Notes: generated by a model not told the origin, from the letters alone. Positions 1-12,129 are shown, numbered from the stretch's first letter. The stretch: 64,000 bases of DNA from Eudorina sp. 2006-703-Eu-15 (GCA_003117195.1 BDSI01000013.1:901146-965145); one strand, 5' to 3'. Made by a program: numbers and translations.

Positions 1-1155
1 CCGCCCCGACCCGGCGCAGCTGGCTGACTTTGGTCTGAGCGAGCTGCGGTCCCAGGACGGCCAGGTGGTGGGGGACCTGGGGGGTACGGTCACCCACGTG
101 GCCCCGAGTCGGTGCTGCACCGCCAGGTGTCGTCCTTCTCCGACATGTACGCGTTCGGGATACTCATGTGGTGAGCGGGGTGGGGTGGGGGGTGGGGGGG
201 TGGGGTGGGGGGGTGGGGGGTAAGGATTGGGGAACCGATGCGTGGCACAGGAGTGGGGTGGGTGGGGGGGAGGGGAGGGGGGGGAGGGGAGGGGAGGGGG
301 AGGGGGAGGGGGGGGGTATGGGAAATTGGGGTAGGCTTGATTGCTCGTCCACCTGGCCCCGTCTTCCTCCCTTCCTCGCCTGACCTCTCTCCGGCCCCCG
401 CCCCGCCCCGCCCTCGCCCTGCCGCGGTTTCCCCCCTTTTCAGGGAGCTGTACACGGGCCAGCAGCCCTACCGCGCGCTGCTGTCCAGCATCTCCAAGCG
501 GGAGGACCGCCACCGGGCGCTGCTGGCCCGGGTGGTGCACGAGGGGCTGAGGCCCACCTTCCCGCCGGGGGTGCCGCAGGTGGTCAGGGCGCGCGGGTGT
601 GCGGGTGTGTGTGTTAGCAAGGAGAAAAGCTGAGCCGCGAATAAGCAGAACCGTGTCCAGCAATGCAACCGACGACTGAGACCGAGACCAGAGTTACCAA
701 TATGCCAGGGCGAAGGATGTCGACCATAAGTAGTCCCAAGGTGGTGTAGTCCGTGATGCTGTAGCGCCCCGTGGGAAATGGGGGTGGTGCAGGGGGTTGG
801 GGTGGAGATGGGGGGGTCACACGGAGAAGTTTACCCATGCCATTTGGTTCCGTACAACCTTACAAGCAAGCAACCGTCCACCCGCGCAACTACCCCAACT
901 ACCCCAACCTAACCCCCAACCAACCTCGTACGTACCAACCTCCAGGACTACTGGTCCCTGGCGGTCCAGTGCTGGAGCTCCGAGCCCACCGCCCGGCCCA
1001 CCACCGGCGAGGTGCTTCAGGCGTTAGAGGTCATGTACGCCAAGTACGCGGCGCCGGGGCCCCAGCAGCAGCACCAACACCCGCAGCACCACCCCCAGCA
1101 CCCCCAGCAGCAGCAGCAGCCGGGCGCAGCGGACCCGCCCACCCCCCCCGCGTGA
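1..1155 (+). CDS. Protein kinase, TKL-type, C-terminal part (5' partial; apparent frameshift)
   Basis: The 3' end of a protein kinase gene that begins left of the window. Exons by splice sites and frame: up to 170, 444-579 and 946-1155 (TGA at 1153). Visible kinase landmarks are A-D-F-G-L at 23-37, G-T-V-T-H-V-A-P before position 106, the subdomain IX run S-D-M-Y-A-F-G-I-L-M-W ending at the exon border, E-L-Y-T-G-Q-Q-P-Y in the next exon, and the subdomain XI pattern C-W-S-S-E-P-T-A-R-P-T in the last. The C-W-x(4)-P-x-x-R-P form is typical of TKL kinases. A Gln/His/Pro-rich tail of about 35 residues follows the domain. The first exon needs one extra base near 104-105 to read A-P-E: upstream codons are in one frame and downstream codons in another. 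All other frames and splice phases are intact, so a base-calling error in the C run is as likely as a real lesion. The substrate is unknown. Confidence 0.8.
171..443 (+). repeat. G-rich low-complexity intron of the kinase gene
   Basis: An intron with a gtgagc donor and ttttcag acceptor. From about 176 to 318 the coding strand is almost only G with scattered T and A, in many runs of four or more G. The 3' half turns C-rich. G-quadruplex formation is possible on the non-template strand. There is no coding content beyond low-complexity frames. Confidence 0.7.
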
Positions 1156-1294
1156 ACCACCGCACCACCACAGCCACCACCGCGTGGAGGCTCCGCCCAT
1201 ACCGGCGCGGTTGCGTGCACCAGGATCCGGATCCGGATGCGGGTTCGGAGCTGGATCGAGATTGGAATCCGAACCGGGGCTGGCGCGAGGTTGG

Positions 1295-1328
1295 CGGACG
1301 GACGGACGGACGGACGGACGGACGGACC
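1295..1328. repeat. (GGAC)n microsatellite
   Basis: About eight uninterrupted GGAC units downstream of the kinase stop codon. Confidence 0.9.
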
Positions 1329-4300
1329 GCTGGGAGAGGGCTGCCGGGTGCCAGCCGCGGTGGTGGCGGCGGCCGAGTCTGTGGGCGGGGCCCAGCGGGG
1401 CCCCGGGGGCGCCTCGATGACCGCGGGGGCGTTGCAGCGGACAGCAACCAGCGATATGTGTTCAGCGAGTAACCCCCAAGCGACATGGTGTGCGTATAGT
1501 ATAAGTAAGCACAGGTGCACGGAGCGTGCACATGATATGTGTGTGTGCGCGTTTAGTGAGACACCCGCCCAAACCGCCCCTGTGGGTGGGTGCGCGCGCG
1601 GCAGATGGCCTGGTGGGTTTGTATGTCCGACATGTGTTTAGATAAGAGACACGTGTGTGTATGACACGGTTGCTCAGCGTGTGTGTGTGTGGGGGGGGGG
1701 GAAGTGGCTGGGATGGGGGGAAAAGCCGCAGCCGCAGCCGCAGGGGCTTTGACAGGCTGGCAGCGGCGGTCCGGTCTCATCGCGTCGGGTGCGGTCGGGG
1801 GCAGGGGTGGCCCACACCCCCCCCCGTGTGGCTGCATGATGTGGTGTTGTGCGTTTGTTTGTGGAACTACTAGGGTGGACCCGCGGGATGGGGGAGGGCA
1901 GGTGTGTGGGTGGGGTCGGGCGCTGCCGGCCTGAACACCACGGACGGGGATGTCGCCGCGCGGGGTTGCAGTACCCGGCGTGGCTGCTGCGCCGCCGCTG
2001 CCTTGCTCTGTCATTTCATATGGCTGTCACTGTCACTTGCCGCGGCCTGTGTGGGGGGGGGGGTGCGCGCGTGATGAGATGTGGTGTGGTGTGGTGCGTT
2101 GCGTTGCGAACGCGGCGGCACCCGCGCCGGTGTTATGTCGATGGAACGATCATCAATCAGTAAGACTCTAGAAGGATGTTGTTGTTGATGCTGATGCCGA
2201 TGCTGATGCCGATGGTGATATCGAGGCATGTCCCCCCATGGTGACGCCGGTGGAGATGCCTCTCGGGGTTGGGGTTGGGTTGGGTTGGGTTGGCTCCCTG
2301 TTGGACCGAGACCTCCCGGGGGCCTTGGGAGGGAGGGAGCAGGCCCCCCCTAAACGAGTTGTTCATCATCATCATCGTTGTCTGGTGCTGAGAAGAACCC
2401 CCAAGCAGCAGGTGGTGCCGTTGAATGCGTGGCGGGCGCAAGTCCGAAGTTGGGGACTGTGGACTGTTCGGTTGGCGGTTGAAGCGGTTGGCGCGGTTGA
2501 TTGCGGATTGGCATGGGTGCAGCAGAAAGCCAGTTCGGTTTCACCGTTTGGGGGAGGGGGGGCGGAGGGGAGGGCGGCTGTCTTTCGCTGTCTTTATTGA
2601 CAAATGGTGGGGAGGAGGTGGGCCGTTGTCGTCGTCTGTCCGGACGCCAGATACTTGCCCTGTTGCCCATTTGGTGACTTGTGTTGCGGTTTTACTGTCT
2701 TGGTAGACGTAAGGGGGAGGAGGGAGGGGATCGCGCGCGAACCCGGCGGCTGGCTGGGAGGCCTATCTCGTGACTCAGGAGGGCGGTGTGGATCCTGCGC
2801 GATGTGGGCCTTATGTATCTCCCCCCTGGTGGTGGAAGAGGGGGCGCGGGGTCGGACGGGTGACGCACCACGGGCGGTGGGAGGTGGCCGCGGGCCGTCG
2901 CTGAAACAGTGTGACGGCCGGGGGCTCCTCCAGCTTGCCGAGGGACGTGGGCGAGGAGGGGGAGGGGGAGGGCGAGGGGCGCGTGGGTGATCGGCGACAT
3001 TATCTGTGTACGCAGCACACAACCCGTTGGGACATTATAGCGGACGTTGGGCGTGTCGCGTTTGGATCCTCCCGCGGCCGAGTTCTCCTTGGCTGGCCCC
3101 CTCCTGCTCCAATACGAGGACGGCGCGGGGCCCGGCGGGGCGGGGGCAGGGTGGGGGTTTGGGGCCCTAGCTGGGGTGGCGCAGGGGTGGCCGCGGTGGC
3201 TGACCGGCCGTGGACTGGCTGACGAGGTCGGTATGCGCCCGAGAGTGCTGCGCGGGCCTCGTCGAAGCACCTACCTGGGTACCCCAATGCGTCGCCCAGT
3301 TCAGCACCACCCGTGTCTTGTTTTGAGTTTTCCTGGGTGTGCCCGGGTTCGTTTCTGGGTTTGGGTTTTCTGGGCCGCCCCCACCCCTCTAGGTGGGCAT
3401 CGCGGGGCCGCTGTGGGGGGGAGAGCGGTGCGGCACAGCAGGGGATCTGCCGCTCTGTTGTACGGCAAACTGCGCGGCGCCGGCGCCGATCCTGGCGGTG
3501 GTAAGAATTCCCCTGGCCCGATGCGATCTGTTCTCCACGTATGATATTCATTTCCATCGAACGGAAATTCACGCGCGCACATCCGCTGCCGGGCACAGCT
3601 CGCTCACGGTATGCGCCGTACTGACGTACTCATGTGCCGTACAGGCCGACCTGCCCCCCGTTTCCCGATCACTGCCGGGTTCGTATCAGCTCTGTCGGGG
3701 GCCTGGGGGGAACTAGGGTTTGTCCCCCGCGCTAGTCCCCGAGTCCTCAGGTCGGGGTGCGGGCCTGCTGGAGGTTATCTCTTCCTTAATAAATTCTTCC
3801 TGTCATAGAGGGGGTGCTCGTGTGGAGTCGGTACGTCTACGGGGCGATGGCCGAGTCTTGACGCTGTACGATGTACGATACGACGCGCCGCGACGTGGCC
3901 CAGTGGCCAACTCCGAACGGAAGAAGCGGCGCCGACCGACGTTTCCCTCCGAGCCTCTACCCGCTTACCTCACGTACCGTATGCGGCCCTCCCGGGTGCT
4001 CACCCTCCCCCGGGCGTGCGCGTGCGCGTGCGCGACCACGTGCGTTGGCGTTGTCACGTCGATGAATGAGTGGCCAGATTGGCCAGCGTGCACGGCCCGA
4101 GGGGGGCCCCGCCGTGTGTTGTCGGCCACCACCACCCCGCGCGGCCCCCCTTGGCGGACCACAACGGATCCCGGCGGGGACTCGACCAGCGTGACTGTGT
4201 GGTGTGTGGCGCGGGCGATGGTGCGGGTGCAGGCGTTTGGCCATGGTCGTGGCGGTGCAGGTGCGTGCCGGTGGTGGTGACAGCCGTAGGAGGTTATGTG

Positions 4301-4734
4301 TGTGTGTGGGGTGTGTGTGTGTGTGGCGGTATTGTGGTGGGCCGCGCGAGGAGGGCGGGATGGCGTTCCGGCATGTGCCGTTGCTTGTTGACGTGGGCCC
4401 GCCTCTGCATCGCGGGTGGGCCCGGCGCGCAGGTGGGCAGACGGGGAGCGTGTGCTGGTGCGCCGAAGCGGCGGTGGGGCGCAGGCGCGGCGGTTCGCAG
4501 GCGGAGGCCAGGTAGGGGCGGGTCAGCGCGCCGCGGGGGGTCGCTTGCCGGGAGGGGGGCGTGGGTGGATGGGTGGAGGGGGGCGCTTGTTGGAGGGGTT
4601 GGGGAAGAAGACGCTCCGGAGGTGATGCGGGGGAACTCTCAGGGCCCCACATGTAACGGACGCACCCAGGATGGTGTGGGGGAGGGGCAAGGCCCAATCG
4701 CCGCAGAGGCGGTCATGTTGGGGCGGTCATGTTG

Positions 4735-4829
4735 GGGCGGGGTGGAGGGGCGGGGTGGAGGGGCGGGGTGGAGGGGCGGGGTGGAGGGGCGGGGTGGAGG
4801 GGCGGGGTGGAGGGGCGGGGTGGAGGGGC
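4735..4829. repeat. 14-bp GC-rich minisatellite
   Basis: Nearly perfect tandem copies of a 14-bp unit (gggcggggtggagg), about 6.7 copies. It creates long Gly/Trp/Arg-rich open frames that are not genes. Confidence 0.9.
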
Positions 4830-5346
4830 GCGGTTTCCGCCTATGTGAGGTCATGGGGGCGGGGTCGGGGGGTCGGGGGACGGCGCCTTCCCGGGGCTTG
4901 ACGTCCTTGGACAATCTCACCGGGGGCGACCTCATCGGGCTGGGGTGACGGATGGGGCAGCTTCTTGGGCCATTCCGGGTGTCCCTCAGCCATTCAGCAT
5001 CCATCGTGGCAACGAGGCGGTGTAGTAGAGGGGCAGCGATACTTGCACGCAGCAGCAACCCCCGCCTGCCTTTGGGCACGGCCCTGGATATATACGTCGG
5101 GATCCTTGCCAAGGAAGCTGCGTCCGGCTGCGTTTTCACTGGGAGTGTGTTTGTTAACAAAAACCGCTTCGTGGGAAAAGGTTTCGGGTCGACGATGAAG
5201 AACATTGGTTACCCAGTACGACACACGACCCAGGCAGACCCAGGGGTCCTAGTACGGCATGCTTTGTGGTCCTCCTTCAGTCAGAACCTGCAAGTATATG
5301 CGAGGGGAACCTCCAATTAGTCTTCAGGCTCTCAAATTTTTGTTTC

Positions 5347-5354
5347 ATAAATAT
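5347..5354 (+). promoter_or_regulatory. TATA-like AT-rich island before the SDR-CIA30 gene
   Basis: ATAAATAT lies about 55 nt before the start codon in an AT-rich island (5335-5370) that contrasts with the GC-rich surroundings. It could be a core promoter with a very short leader. Only composition and position support this. Confidence 0.3.
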
Positions 5355-5406
5355 TTTGTTTTATTTCGTTTAGAGAGTCGTATCTCCTCGTTGGTGTCAA
5401 AGTAAG

Positions 5407-8400
5407 ATGCAAGCGTTGAGCAGTCGGCAGACCGCCTCACGGCCGGTGTCTTTGGCAGGACGACAGAACAACAAAAAGATTGTCGTCTTCAACACCCCTG
5501 CCAGATCAAATCGCCGTCAGGTCGCCTGCGCTGCAGCATTTTCACTGGACCAGATTCCGGTCGAGGCGCTGGCTGGTGCAGGCGTTGCCTTCGGTACGTC
5601 AATTTCCAACATCCTCCGGATACAATATATAGGATTGAGATGAACGGTATCGATTTCCACGCTGATCAACTTCCACCGCTTGTTTGACGACGGAATCTTC
5701 CGTTCCCATCCGCGCACACTTTGTGCGCGCCCGCGGAACCGCACCGCCCGCGCCTATCTCAACCCCGCAGCTGGTCTCATCGGCGCTATAGCTGTGCAGA
5801 TGCAGCAGCAGCCGCAGCCGTCGGGCGACGAGGCGGGCCAGGTGGAGGTCGGCGTCGTGGAGGAGGTCGTCGCTCCGCCCCCGCCGCCCCCCCGTGAGAG
5901 CGCCGTGCTGGTGCTGGGAGCCACGGGCCGTCTGGGACGTCGCGTGGTGGCCAAGGTGGGGGTTGCTCCCACACAACCTTAGTTTCTCGCGGCTCAGTTT
6001 TCTTTCACACGACCTCGCTGGCATCGTTGTGTATCGCTGTGGCTCCAGACAACCTGCAGGCCGCAGCTGCGGCCGCAGCCCGGGGGGCAACCGTACACCC
6101 GCCATCACCCGCACCCGTACCCGCCGATGGGTTGCGTTCCGTTGATAGCCTCCGCAGCATGATGTGGTCCGGGGGGCTGCCGCGGTTCGTGTCCCGATGA
6201 CACGTGAGGCCTTGGAGAACTGCAGTTGCGGCATGCGGTCGGTGAACGTTAAGAGCGGACCCCGGGAAGCGACCCAGCGCCTGGTCAGATAGCGGCACCA
6301 GGAGGAGCCTTGCGGGCCGAGCGGGGGAGCCGCAGGAGGGCTCCGCCCGGCCCCCGTCCCCGGTGGTGACCCACCATGACGACAGTCACTGCCTGCCGTT
6401 ATCATTGCGGCAATTGCACACCCTCCCGCTCACCCGCAGTTAGTTATCATCTGCCTTCGTTGCCGGCTCTACACACAAAATTCGGTGTTTGAGAGCTCAG
6501 CCATCGCCTATCCCGCGTCAATGCCCCCCCCCGCCGATTGTGTCCGCTGCTCCCCCTCCCTGACCAGCTGACCAGCTGACCGGCTGACCACGATCTTGAT
6601 AGTTACCACCACCCCCTTTGTCTCTTCACCCCCCTCCCCCTCAGCTCCTGGCGGAGGGGCGCACTGTGGTGGCGGGCTGCCGCAGTCTGGACAAGGCGCG
6701 GGACGTGCTGCTGGGCAGCGGCGAGGGGCGCATGGCGCTGCAGGAGGGCTTCCAGGAGGGCGGCCGGCCGGGGATCCTGTTTCTGGAGCAGGTGGGGGTG
6801 GGGCAGGGTGAGCGGGCCGCGACGCGGCATCCGGGGTGGGGGGTTGACATTAAGGGGGTTTTACAAAGTGGTGTCGGTGGTGCTGCCGCTGCCGCTGGGG
6901 GTGGTGGCGGCGATGGTGGTGGTGGTGGTGGTATCAGTCGAGGGCAGCAGCCGGTGCGTGTCCCGCAGTCCCCAGTGCCGCTGCGAGGGGCCCCCAGAGC
7001 CTCAGTGGCGTCCTTCCCCTTTGTGGAGGCTCCTGTGGCCCCCCGGCCCCCGCGCGTCCGATCCCCTGTGCGGTGCGCTTCGTACCGCTCTTCCGCGCCT
7101 CGTCCGCAGCGCTTCGCGCCTGCCCTGCCCTGCCCGCCCCGCTCTCCGCTACCGCGGCCCCCGCGCCACCTGTCCTGCCCCGGTCCCGTGTTCCGGTCCC
7201 ATGGGCCCCCCCCTGGAGAGCTGCAGGTGGACATCACCAGCCCCGATTCGCTGAAGCGGGCGGGTCTGTGGGAGGGGGTGCAGCAGGTGGTGCTGACGGT
7301 GGGCACTGTGTTCGGGCCGCTGCCGGAAGGTGGTTTCGGAGTGCTGGACGGCATGACCAGCGAGCGGGTCGAGGCGGAGGGTGAGCGGGGGCGGGGGATC
7401 GGGGATCGGATTTAGCTGTGTTTATTGACAAATGGGGCGGGATCGGGGTCGGCAGAGGACGGGGCCTGGGGGCCTCAGCTGGGATGGGATGCAATGGGCT
7501 TCGGAATGGGTCGGGACGGGCGGGCGTGGTATGGGCTGCGGTAGCACTGAGGGGGTCACTGCGCCAGGGAGGAACCTAGAACCTCCCCTCCAGCTCCTGC
7601 AGCTGCTCCGCCGAACCTCTCCTCCACGTACAACCCCTCCTGCTCCCCCGAACCCCGCCCGGCTGCCCGCCCGAACCCCGCGCAGGCATCTCCTCGCTGG
7701 TGTCGCTGCTGCCGGAGCTGCTGCCCAAGCGTGCCAGCCGGACCAGCCGCCTGGTACGGCGGATAGAGGGGGGGGGAGAAGGGGGATGCATAGAAAATCG
7801 GGGGAGGGGGAATCGCCGGGGAGCGAGGTGGGGGATCCCGGGTGCTACTTGCCCGAGCTCGGTCGCCCTCATGCGACTACTAGGTGTATCCGCCCCGAAA
7901 AACGTTATATCTCTTTGTTGACGCGCACAGTTTCGCGTCGCCGTCATCGTCCTATAACCACCGCCTGCTCCCCGCTGCCCCCCCCCTCCCTTGCCGCGGG
8001 GCCGGCGCCCAGGTGCTGCCCATGCGTACGGCGGAGGAGCTGGGCGTGTGGAACAAGCTGGATGACGTCATCATGGGGGGCGCCAGCGACAGCGGTCTGG
8101 AGCCGCTGGCGGAGAGCGCCGGCGTGGCGGGGGCGGTGTGGCGGGGCACCCTGGTGGTGGAGGTGCGGGGGCGGAGAAGCGGGGGGGGCCCGGCGGGAGG
8201 GAGGAGGGCGGGAGGGCGGGAGGGAGGAGGGCGGGAGGGAGGAGGGCGGGAGGGAGGAGGGCGGGAGAGAGGAGGGCGGGAGGGAGGAGGGCCCGACATG
8301 TGGTGGCGTTGGGGGGTCGCTGTCTTCATTGACAAAAAAGGGGGTTCGGTAAGGTAGGGCATGGGGGAAGGCGAGCCGGCCCTCATAGGGACCCATTGCA

Positions 8401-11400
8401 GCTCGCTCCGCTAATTGCCAAATCAGCAAGGCCGAAGTCAAGGCCGAAGTCAAGGCCGAAGTCAAGGCCGACTAGGTGTTGATGTGCTTGTCGGTACTCA
8501 ATGGTATGAGGTGCGGTGGTCATTGCCTGGCCGTGAGCATGTGGACACGTCTGCAGCTTCCCGACCCCACCTGACCTCCGACCTGCCCTGCTGCCTTCCC
8601 TGCCCTGCTGCACCACCTTGTCTCATTCACTGCCCGCCCGCCCGCCCGCGCGCCGCCCCCGTGAACTCCTCACAACCCAACAGGGCGGCGGCTTCTGCGG
8701 CTGCCGCACCAACAAGCTGGACCTGAACCTGGCCGACTCGGACGGTGTGCACTTGCGGGTGCTCGGGGACGGCCAGACCTTCAAACTCAACATCAAGACG
8801 GTGAGTGCGCCGCCTCCCCCTCCTCTCCCCCTCCTCTCCCCCTCCTCTCCCCCTCCTCTCCCCCTCCTCCCCGATTGGTTCTGGGCGGGCCTTAACCCCC
8901 CCTCCTCCCCAACCCTCGCCCCGCCTCCGCGCCCCGCCTCCGCCTCCCCCCTCCCGGCCCCCCCTCAGATCGACCAGGAGGATGTGCCCGAGTCCACCTA
9001 CCAGTCCACCTTCGACACGGTGGCGGGCCAGTGGAGCGACGTGTACCTGCCCTGGCACAACTTCGTGCCGGTCAAGAGGGCGCAGAGCGACCCGGAGGGT
9101 ACGTGGGGGGGAGGAGGGAGGGCGTGAGGGCGGCCGGGGAGGAGGAAGTTGGGAGGGGTTTACGGTATCTCAGGGGCTGCAGGGGGCGGGGGCGGCCCAC
9201 ATCGGCCCACTCGCGGGAGGGGGGGGAGGTACCAGCTGTCTGTATTGACAAACAGGGGGGTACCAGCGCTGAAATGTCTGGGCGTTTGGCGTTTTTTTTT
9301 GAAGGGGGGAGAGGTTCTGGATAGTTCAGGGCTAGAGTGGTTTGGCCATCGCGCCAGGTAGGGGCCTGATCTTCTCCCTCCTGCCCTTCCCAGTCCGTGA
9401 ATGTCTACCGACTGCTTGCAAACGCCACCCAACCCCAACCCCAACCCCAACGCCAACCCCCACCCCTCCTCGTTGCTGACCCCCAGGCGCCCCCCTGGAC
9501 CCCTCCCGTATCTCCAAGCTGGGCCTGGTCCTCAGCCGCTTCGAGTTCAACAAGATGCCCAACCCCGACTACAAGCCCGGGTCCTTCGAGCTGATGCTGG
9601 AGGGCGGTGTGAGCGCCTACTCGGACGTGCGGCCGCAGCTGGTCATGGTGGGTAGGGGGTGAGGTTTGATGAAGGGAGGGGGGTAACTCCGTCTTAACAC
9701 GTGTGTTTTGGGAGACCCCATCAGTGAGGCTAGTGGGGCGATGAGGGGCATGAGGGCGGGGGAGGGGGCCCCGTCAACGATGCCAGCTGGACCCATCGGC
9801 ACCCCGGCTGGACCCCGGCTGCACCGGGGCATCCACGCCATCCACCTGCGATGCGTTTTGTGACAGTGCGCGCCGCGGACCGACCCGGTGCCGCAACCCC
9901 GGTACATATCAACATATGTTACACAATATTTTATATTGTTTTGGATTTTCTTGGATGATTTTCTTGTTACAGCGAGCTCTAGTCCCCCGCTGACCGTATG
10001 TCGCTCGCGCCACTCTCTCCGGGGTTTCCGCTCCTGTCGGTCTAACTTCTGCTGCTGCCGCCGTCCCCGTCCCCCCTCCTGCCACCCCACCCTCCTGCCA
10101 CCCTAGATCTCCTCCGCGGGAGTGGAGCGCAACGCCATCATCGGGGACGACGCGGTCCGTCGCGCCGCCGACATCCCGATCGTGCAGCTGAACCCCAACG
10201 GCACGCTCAACCACAAGTACACCGCCGAGATTGCCGTACGGTCGTCCGGGTATCCGTACGCTGTCGTACGCTCCACGGGTGGGTAATCCGCGAAATATGG
10301 ACGCAGACTGCACAAAAGGCGTGGTCATTGCGTGTTGAACGTTTTTATATGCGTTCCTTGTGTATGTATGTATTTGTGTTTTGCCCGAAAGGCCACACGG
10401 CAAACGTCCCCAGCCCCACAGAGCCGCTCCTGTCCCTGTACTCTGCCCCCCGGCCCTGCAACGTAGGCTGAGTGTGCCTTACGCCCAGAAACCACCCAGC
10501 GTCCCCCACCTCTTACGAACAACCACAATTACACAGCCGCCCGCCGCGCGCTCCCGAACACCCACCCTCCCACCCACGCACCTGCCCAACCACCTACCTA
10601 CGTACCTACCTTACCTACCTACCCGTACCCGGCGAAATTGCACGGTGCGATCCTCCCCGGCTCTCCCCCCAATCCCGGCCCCAGGTATGATCGACAGCAC
10701 CGAGGGCGGCCCCTTCCTGCTGGAGGCGGACCAGGGCGACCAGATCGTGGGGCAGATCAGCCGGGACGAGGTGGCCGAGTGCCTGGTCACGGCGGTGGGC
10801 ATGCCGGAGGCCACTGGGAAGGTGCGTGAGCGGCGGGGCGGGGCGCGGCTCCAAAGGGGGACTCCTGCTGGTCCTGCGGGGGGGGGGGGCTCCTGCTGGT
10901 CCTGCGGGGGGGGGGGGCTGCGGGACCGGCCCAGATTGCGTTGGGATGCAGGGGAAGGGAAGGGAGGGGAGGGGGAGAGAGAGGGGGGTTCCGGTGCAGG
11001 TGTGTCGTCTTGAGAGCGGAGCGGTCGGCGGCGGCTGCCCGGCGCGGGAGCCAGGTGCGGGTCCACCTTGTAACGGTTACATAAGGCGGCCGTTCGCTGC
11101 CCGCCGGGCCGAGGACGCGTCCTCCCCGACATGGCCCCGTCCTCTGGTCGCATTCATATACGGTGTGTTTAGAATTGCAACATATACGGTGTGTGTATGT
11201 ACACACACCTCGCATCCATATACCTGCACACACATTGTATATGTACACGTTGCATCCTGATATCGGACCAGCCCGGGGGATCCGCCCGGGGGTAGGTGCT
11301 GTGTGCGCCGACCCGCGATCGGCCCCGTGCATGGCCCCCTTACCTTACCTGGCCGCGCCCCCCGCCCCAACCCCGCCGGGGCCCGGGCCCCCGCCCCGAT

Positions 11401-12129
11401 TGCAGACGTTCGAGCTGCGCCGCAACGAGGCTGCGGAGAGCAAGGGCAAGCGGTCCATGGCGCGGCGGGACTACGTCCGGATGTTCCTCAAGCTGGCGCT
11501 CGGTGCGTTGTGTGCGGTTACCGTACATCTGTGTTTGTAGGTGGCAAGCAAGGCAGGCTGCGGATGAATGTTACATGTGTGTATGTGTGTATGTGTACCG
11601 CGCGTGACGGTATCTGTGTGTGTGTTTTGGTCTTCACTGATGGCGTGGGTGTGTACGAGCGGGCTGGCCTGCCGTACATGTCAGGGGCACTGCTGGAACC
11701 TCCTGCAGTCTAAAGCCGCTGCGATTTTCAATGCCGCGCCCCGCTGTGGCCCCCTCAACCCCCCCCCCCCCCGGGACGCCCAATTAAGACGCCCCCGCAA
11801 AGAGCACCCAACCAAATGGCACCAATACATACAAGATCCAACCGCCCTCACTCCCCTCCCCCCCGCCCCGTCGCGGCCCCCCCCCGCCTGCAGACAAGTA
11901 CCGGTGGCGCGTGGGTCTGCAGCCCATGCCCAAGGCGGTGCCGCCGCCGGCGCCCGTCACTGAGGAGCGCCGTCAGGAGATCGTGGCGCAGGTGGCGGCC
12001 ATCCGGGCCCGCGGCGACGGCGCCAATGTGGCGTCTGTGGTCGCGGCCAAGCCGCCGGCGCCGGCGGAGGCGGAGCCCGCGAAGCAGCCGGTGGAGGTGG
12101 AGAAGCAGCCGGTGGGCGCCCGGGCGTGA
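5407..12129 (+). CDS. Chloroplast atypical SDR with inserted CIA30 domain (HCF173-like family)
   Basis: Thirteen exons, all GT-AG and frame-consistent: 5407-5593, 5771-5955, 6645-6791, 7227-7380, 7686-7753, 8013-8162, 8684-8800, 8969-9098, 9487-9647, 10107-10278, 10685-10821, 11406-11502, 11894-12129; 646 aa. Residues 1 to about 45 are rich in Ser, Arg and Ala, like a plastid transit peptide. An NAD(P)-binding Rossmann start with G-A-T-G-R-L-G lies at about 112-118. A CIA30 domain follows from about 255 to 433 (W-N-K-L-D-D-V-I-M-G-G, then G-G-F-C and a segment ending F-E-F-N-K-M). The SDR fold resumes with I-S-S-A-G-V at about 434, and the tail is Pro/Ala/Glu-rich. This SDR-CIA30-SDR layout is that of plant HCF173, which promotes psbA translation, and of the related protein AT4G18810. 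Which branch this is cannot be settled by eye, so a photosystem II biogenesis role is an inference from the family. Several introns are G- or C-rich with minisatellites. Confidence 0.88.
8188..8291. repeat. 15-bp purine-rich minisatellite in intron 6 of the SDR-CIA30 gene
   Basis: Tandem copies of a unit close to gggagggaggagggc, about six copies, all purine on the coding strand apart from one C per unit. Confidence 0.85.
8428..8471. repeat. 12-bp tandem repeat in intron 6
   Basis: AAGGCCGAAGTC repeated three times plus a partial copy, in the same intron as the purine-rich minisatellite. Confidence 0.85.
8813..8872. repeat. Pyrimidine minisatellite in intron 7
   Basis: About five copies of a 12-bp CT-rich unit (ccctcctctccc) between the 8800 donor and the 8969 exon. 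Confidence 0.8.
9428..9466. repeat. CCCAA-type repeat near the 3' end of intron 8
   Basis: A run of CCCAACC/CCCAACG units just upstream of the exon at 9487. It forms part of the C-rich tract before the acceptor. Confidence 0.75.

Larger units (their letters stand above)
1156..5406. other. Long G-rich spacer between the kinase and the SDR-CIA30 gene
   Basis: No supported gene. It should hold the kinase 3' UTR and the promoter and 5' UTR of the next gene. Visible content: a GGAC tetranucleotide run (1295-1328), GATGCC-type repeats (about 2184-2215), a GGGTT-type run (about 2264-2293), one copy of a motif shared with introns of the next gene (2588-2608), and a 14-bp GC-rich minisatellite (4735-4829). 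Open frames here are Gly-, Pro-, Arg- or Trp-rich products of base composition. The first TGTAA (volvocine poly(A) signal) I see downstream of the kinase is at about 4652, unusually far. Confidence 0.6.

Noticed and set aside
2264..2293. Telomere-like GGGTT run
   Set aside because: Short, imperfect, internal, and not the algal TTTTAGGG repeat.
3957..4697. 246-codon minus-strand frame
   Set aside because: Pro/His/Arg-rich antisense of G-rich DNA with no domain.
4070..4948. 292-codon open frame
   Set aside because: Gly/Arg/Trp-rich, runs through the 14-bp minisatellite, has no splice logic and no recognisable domain.
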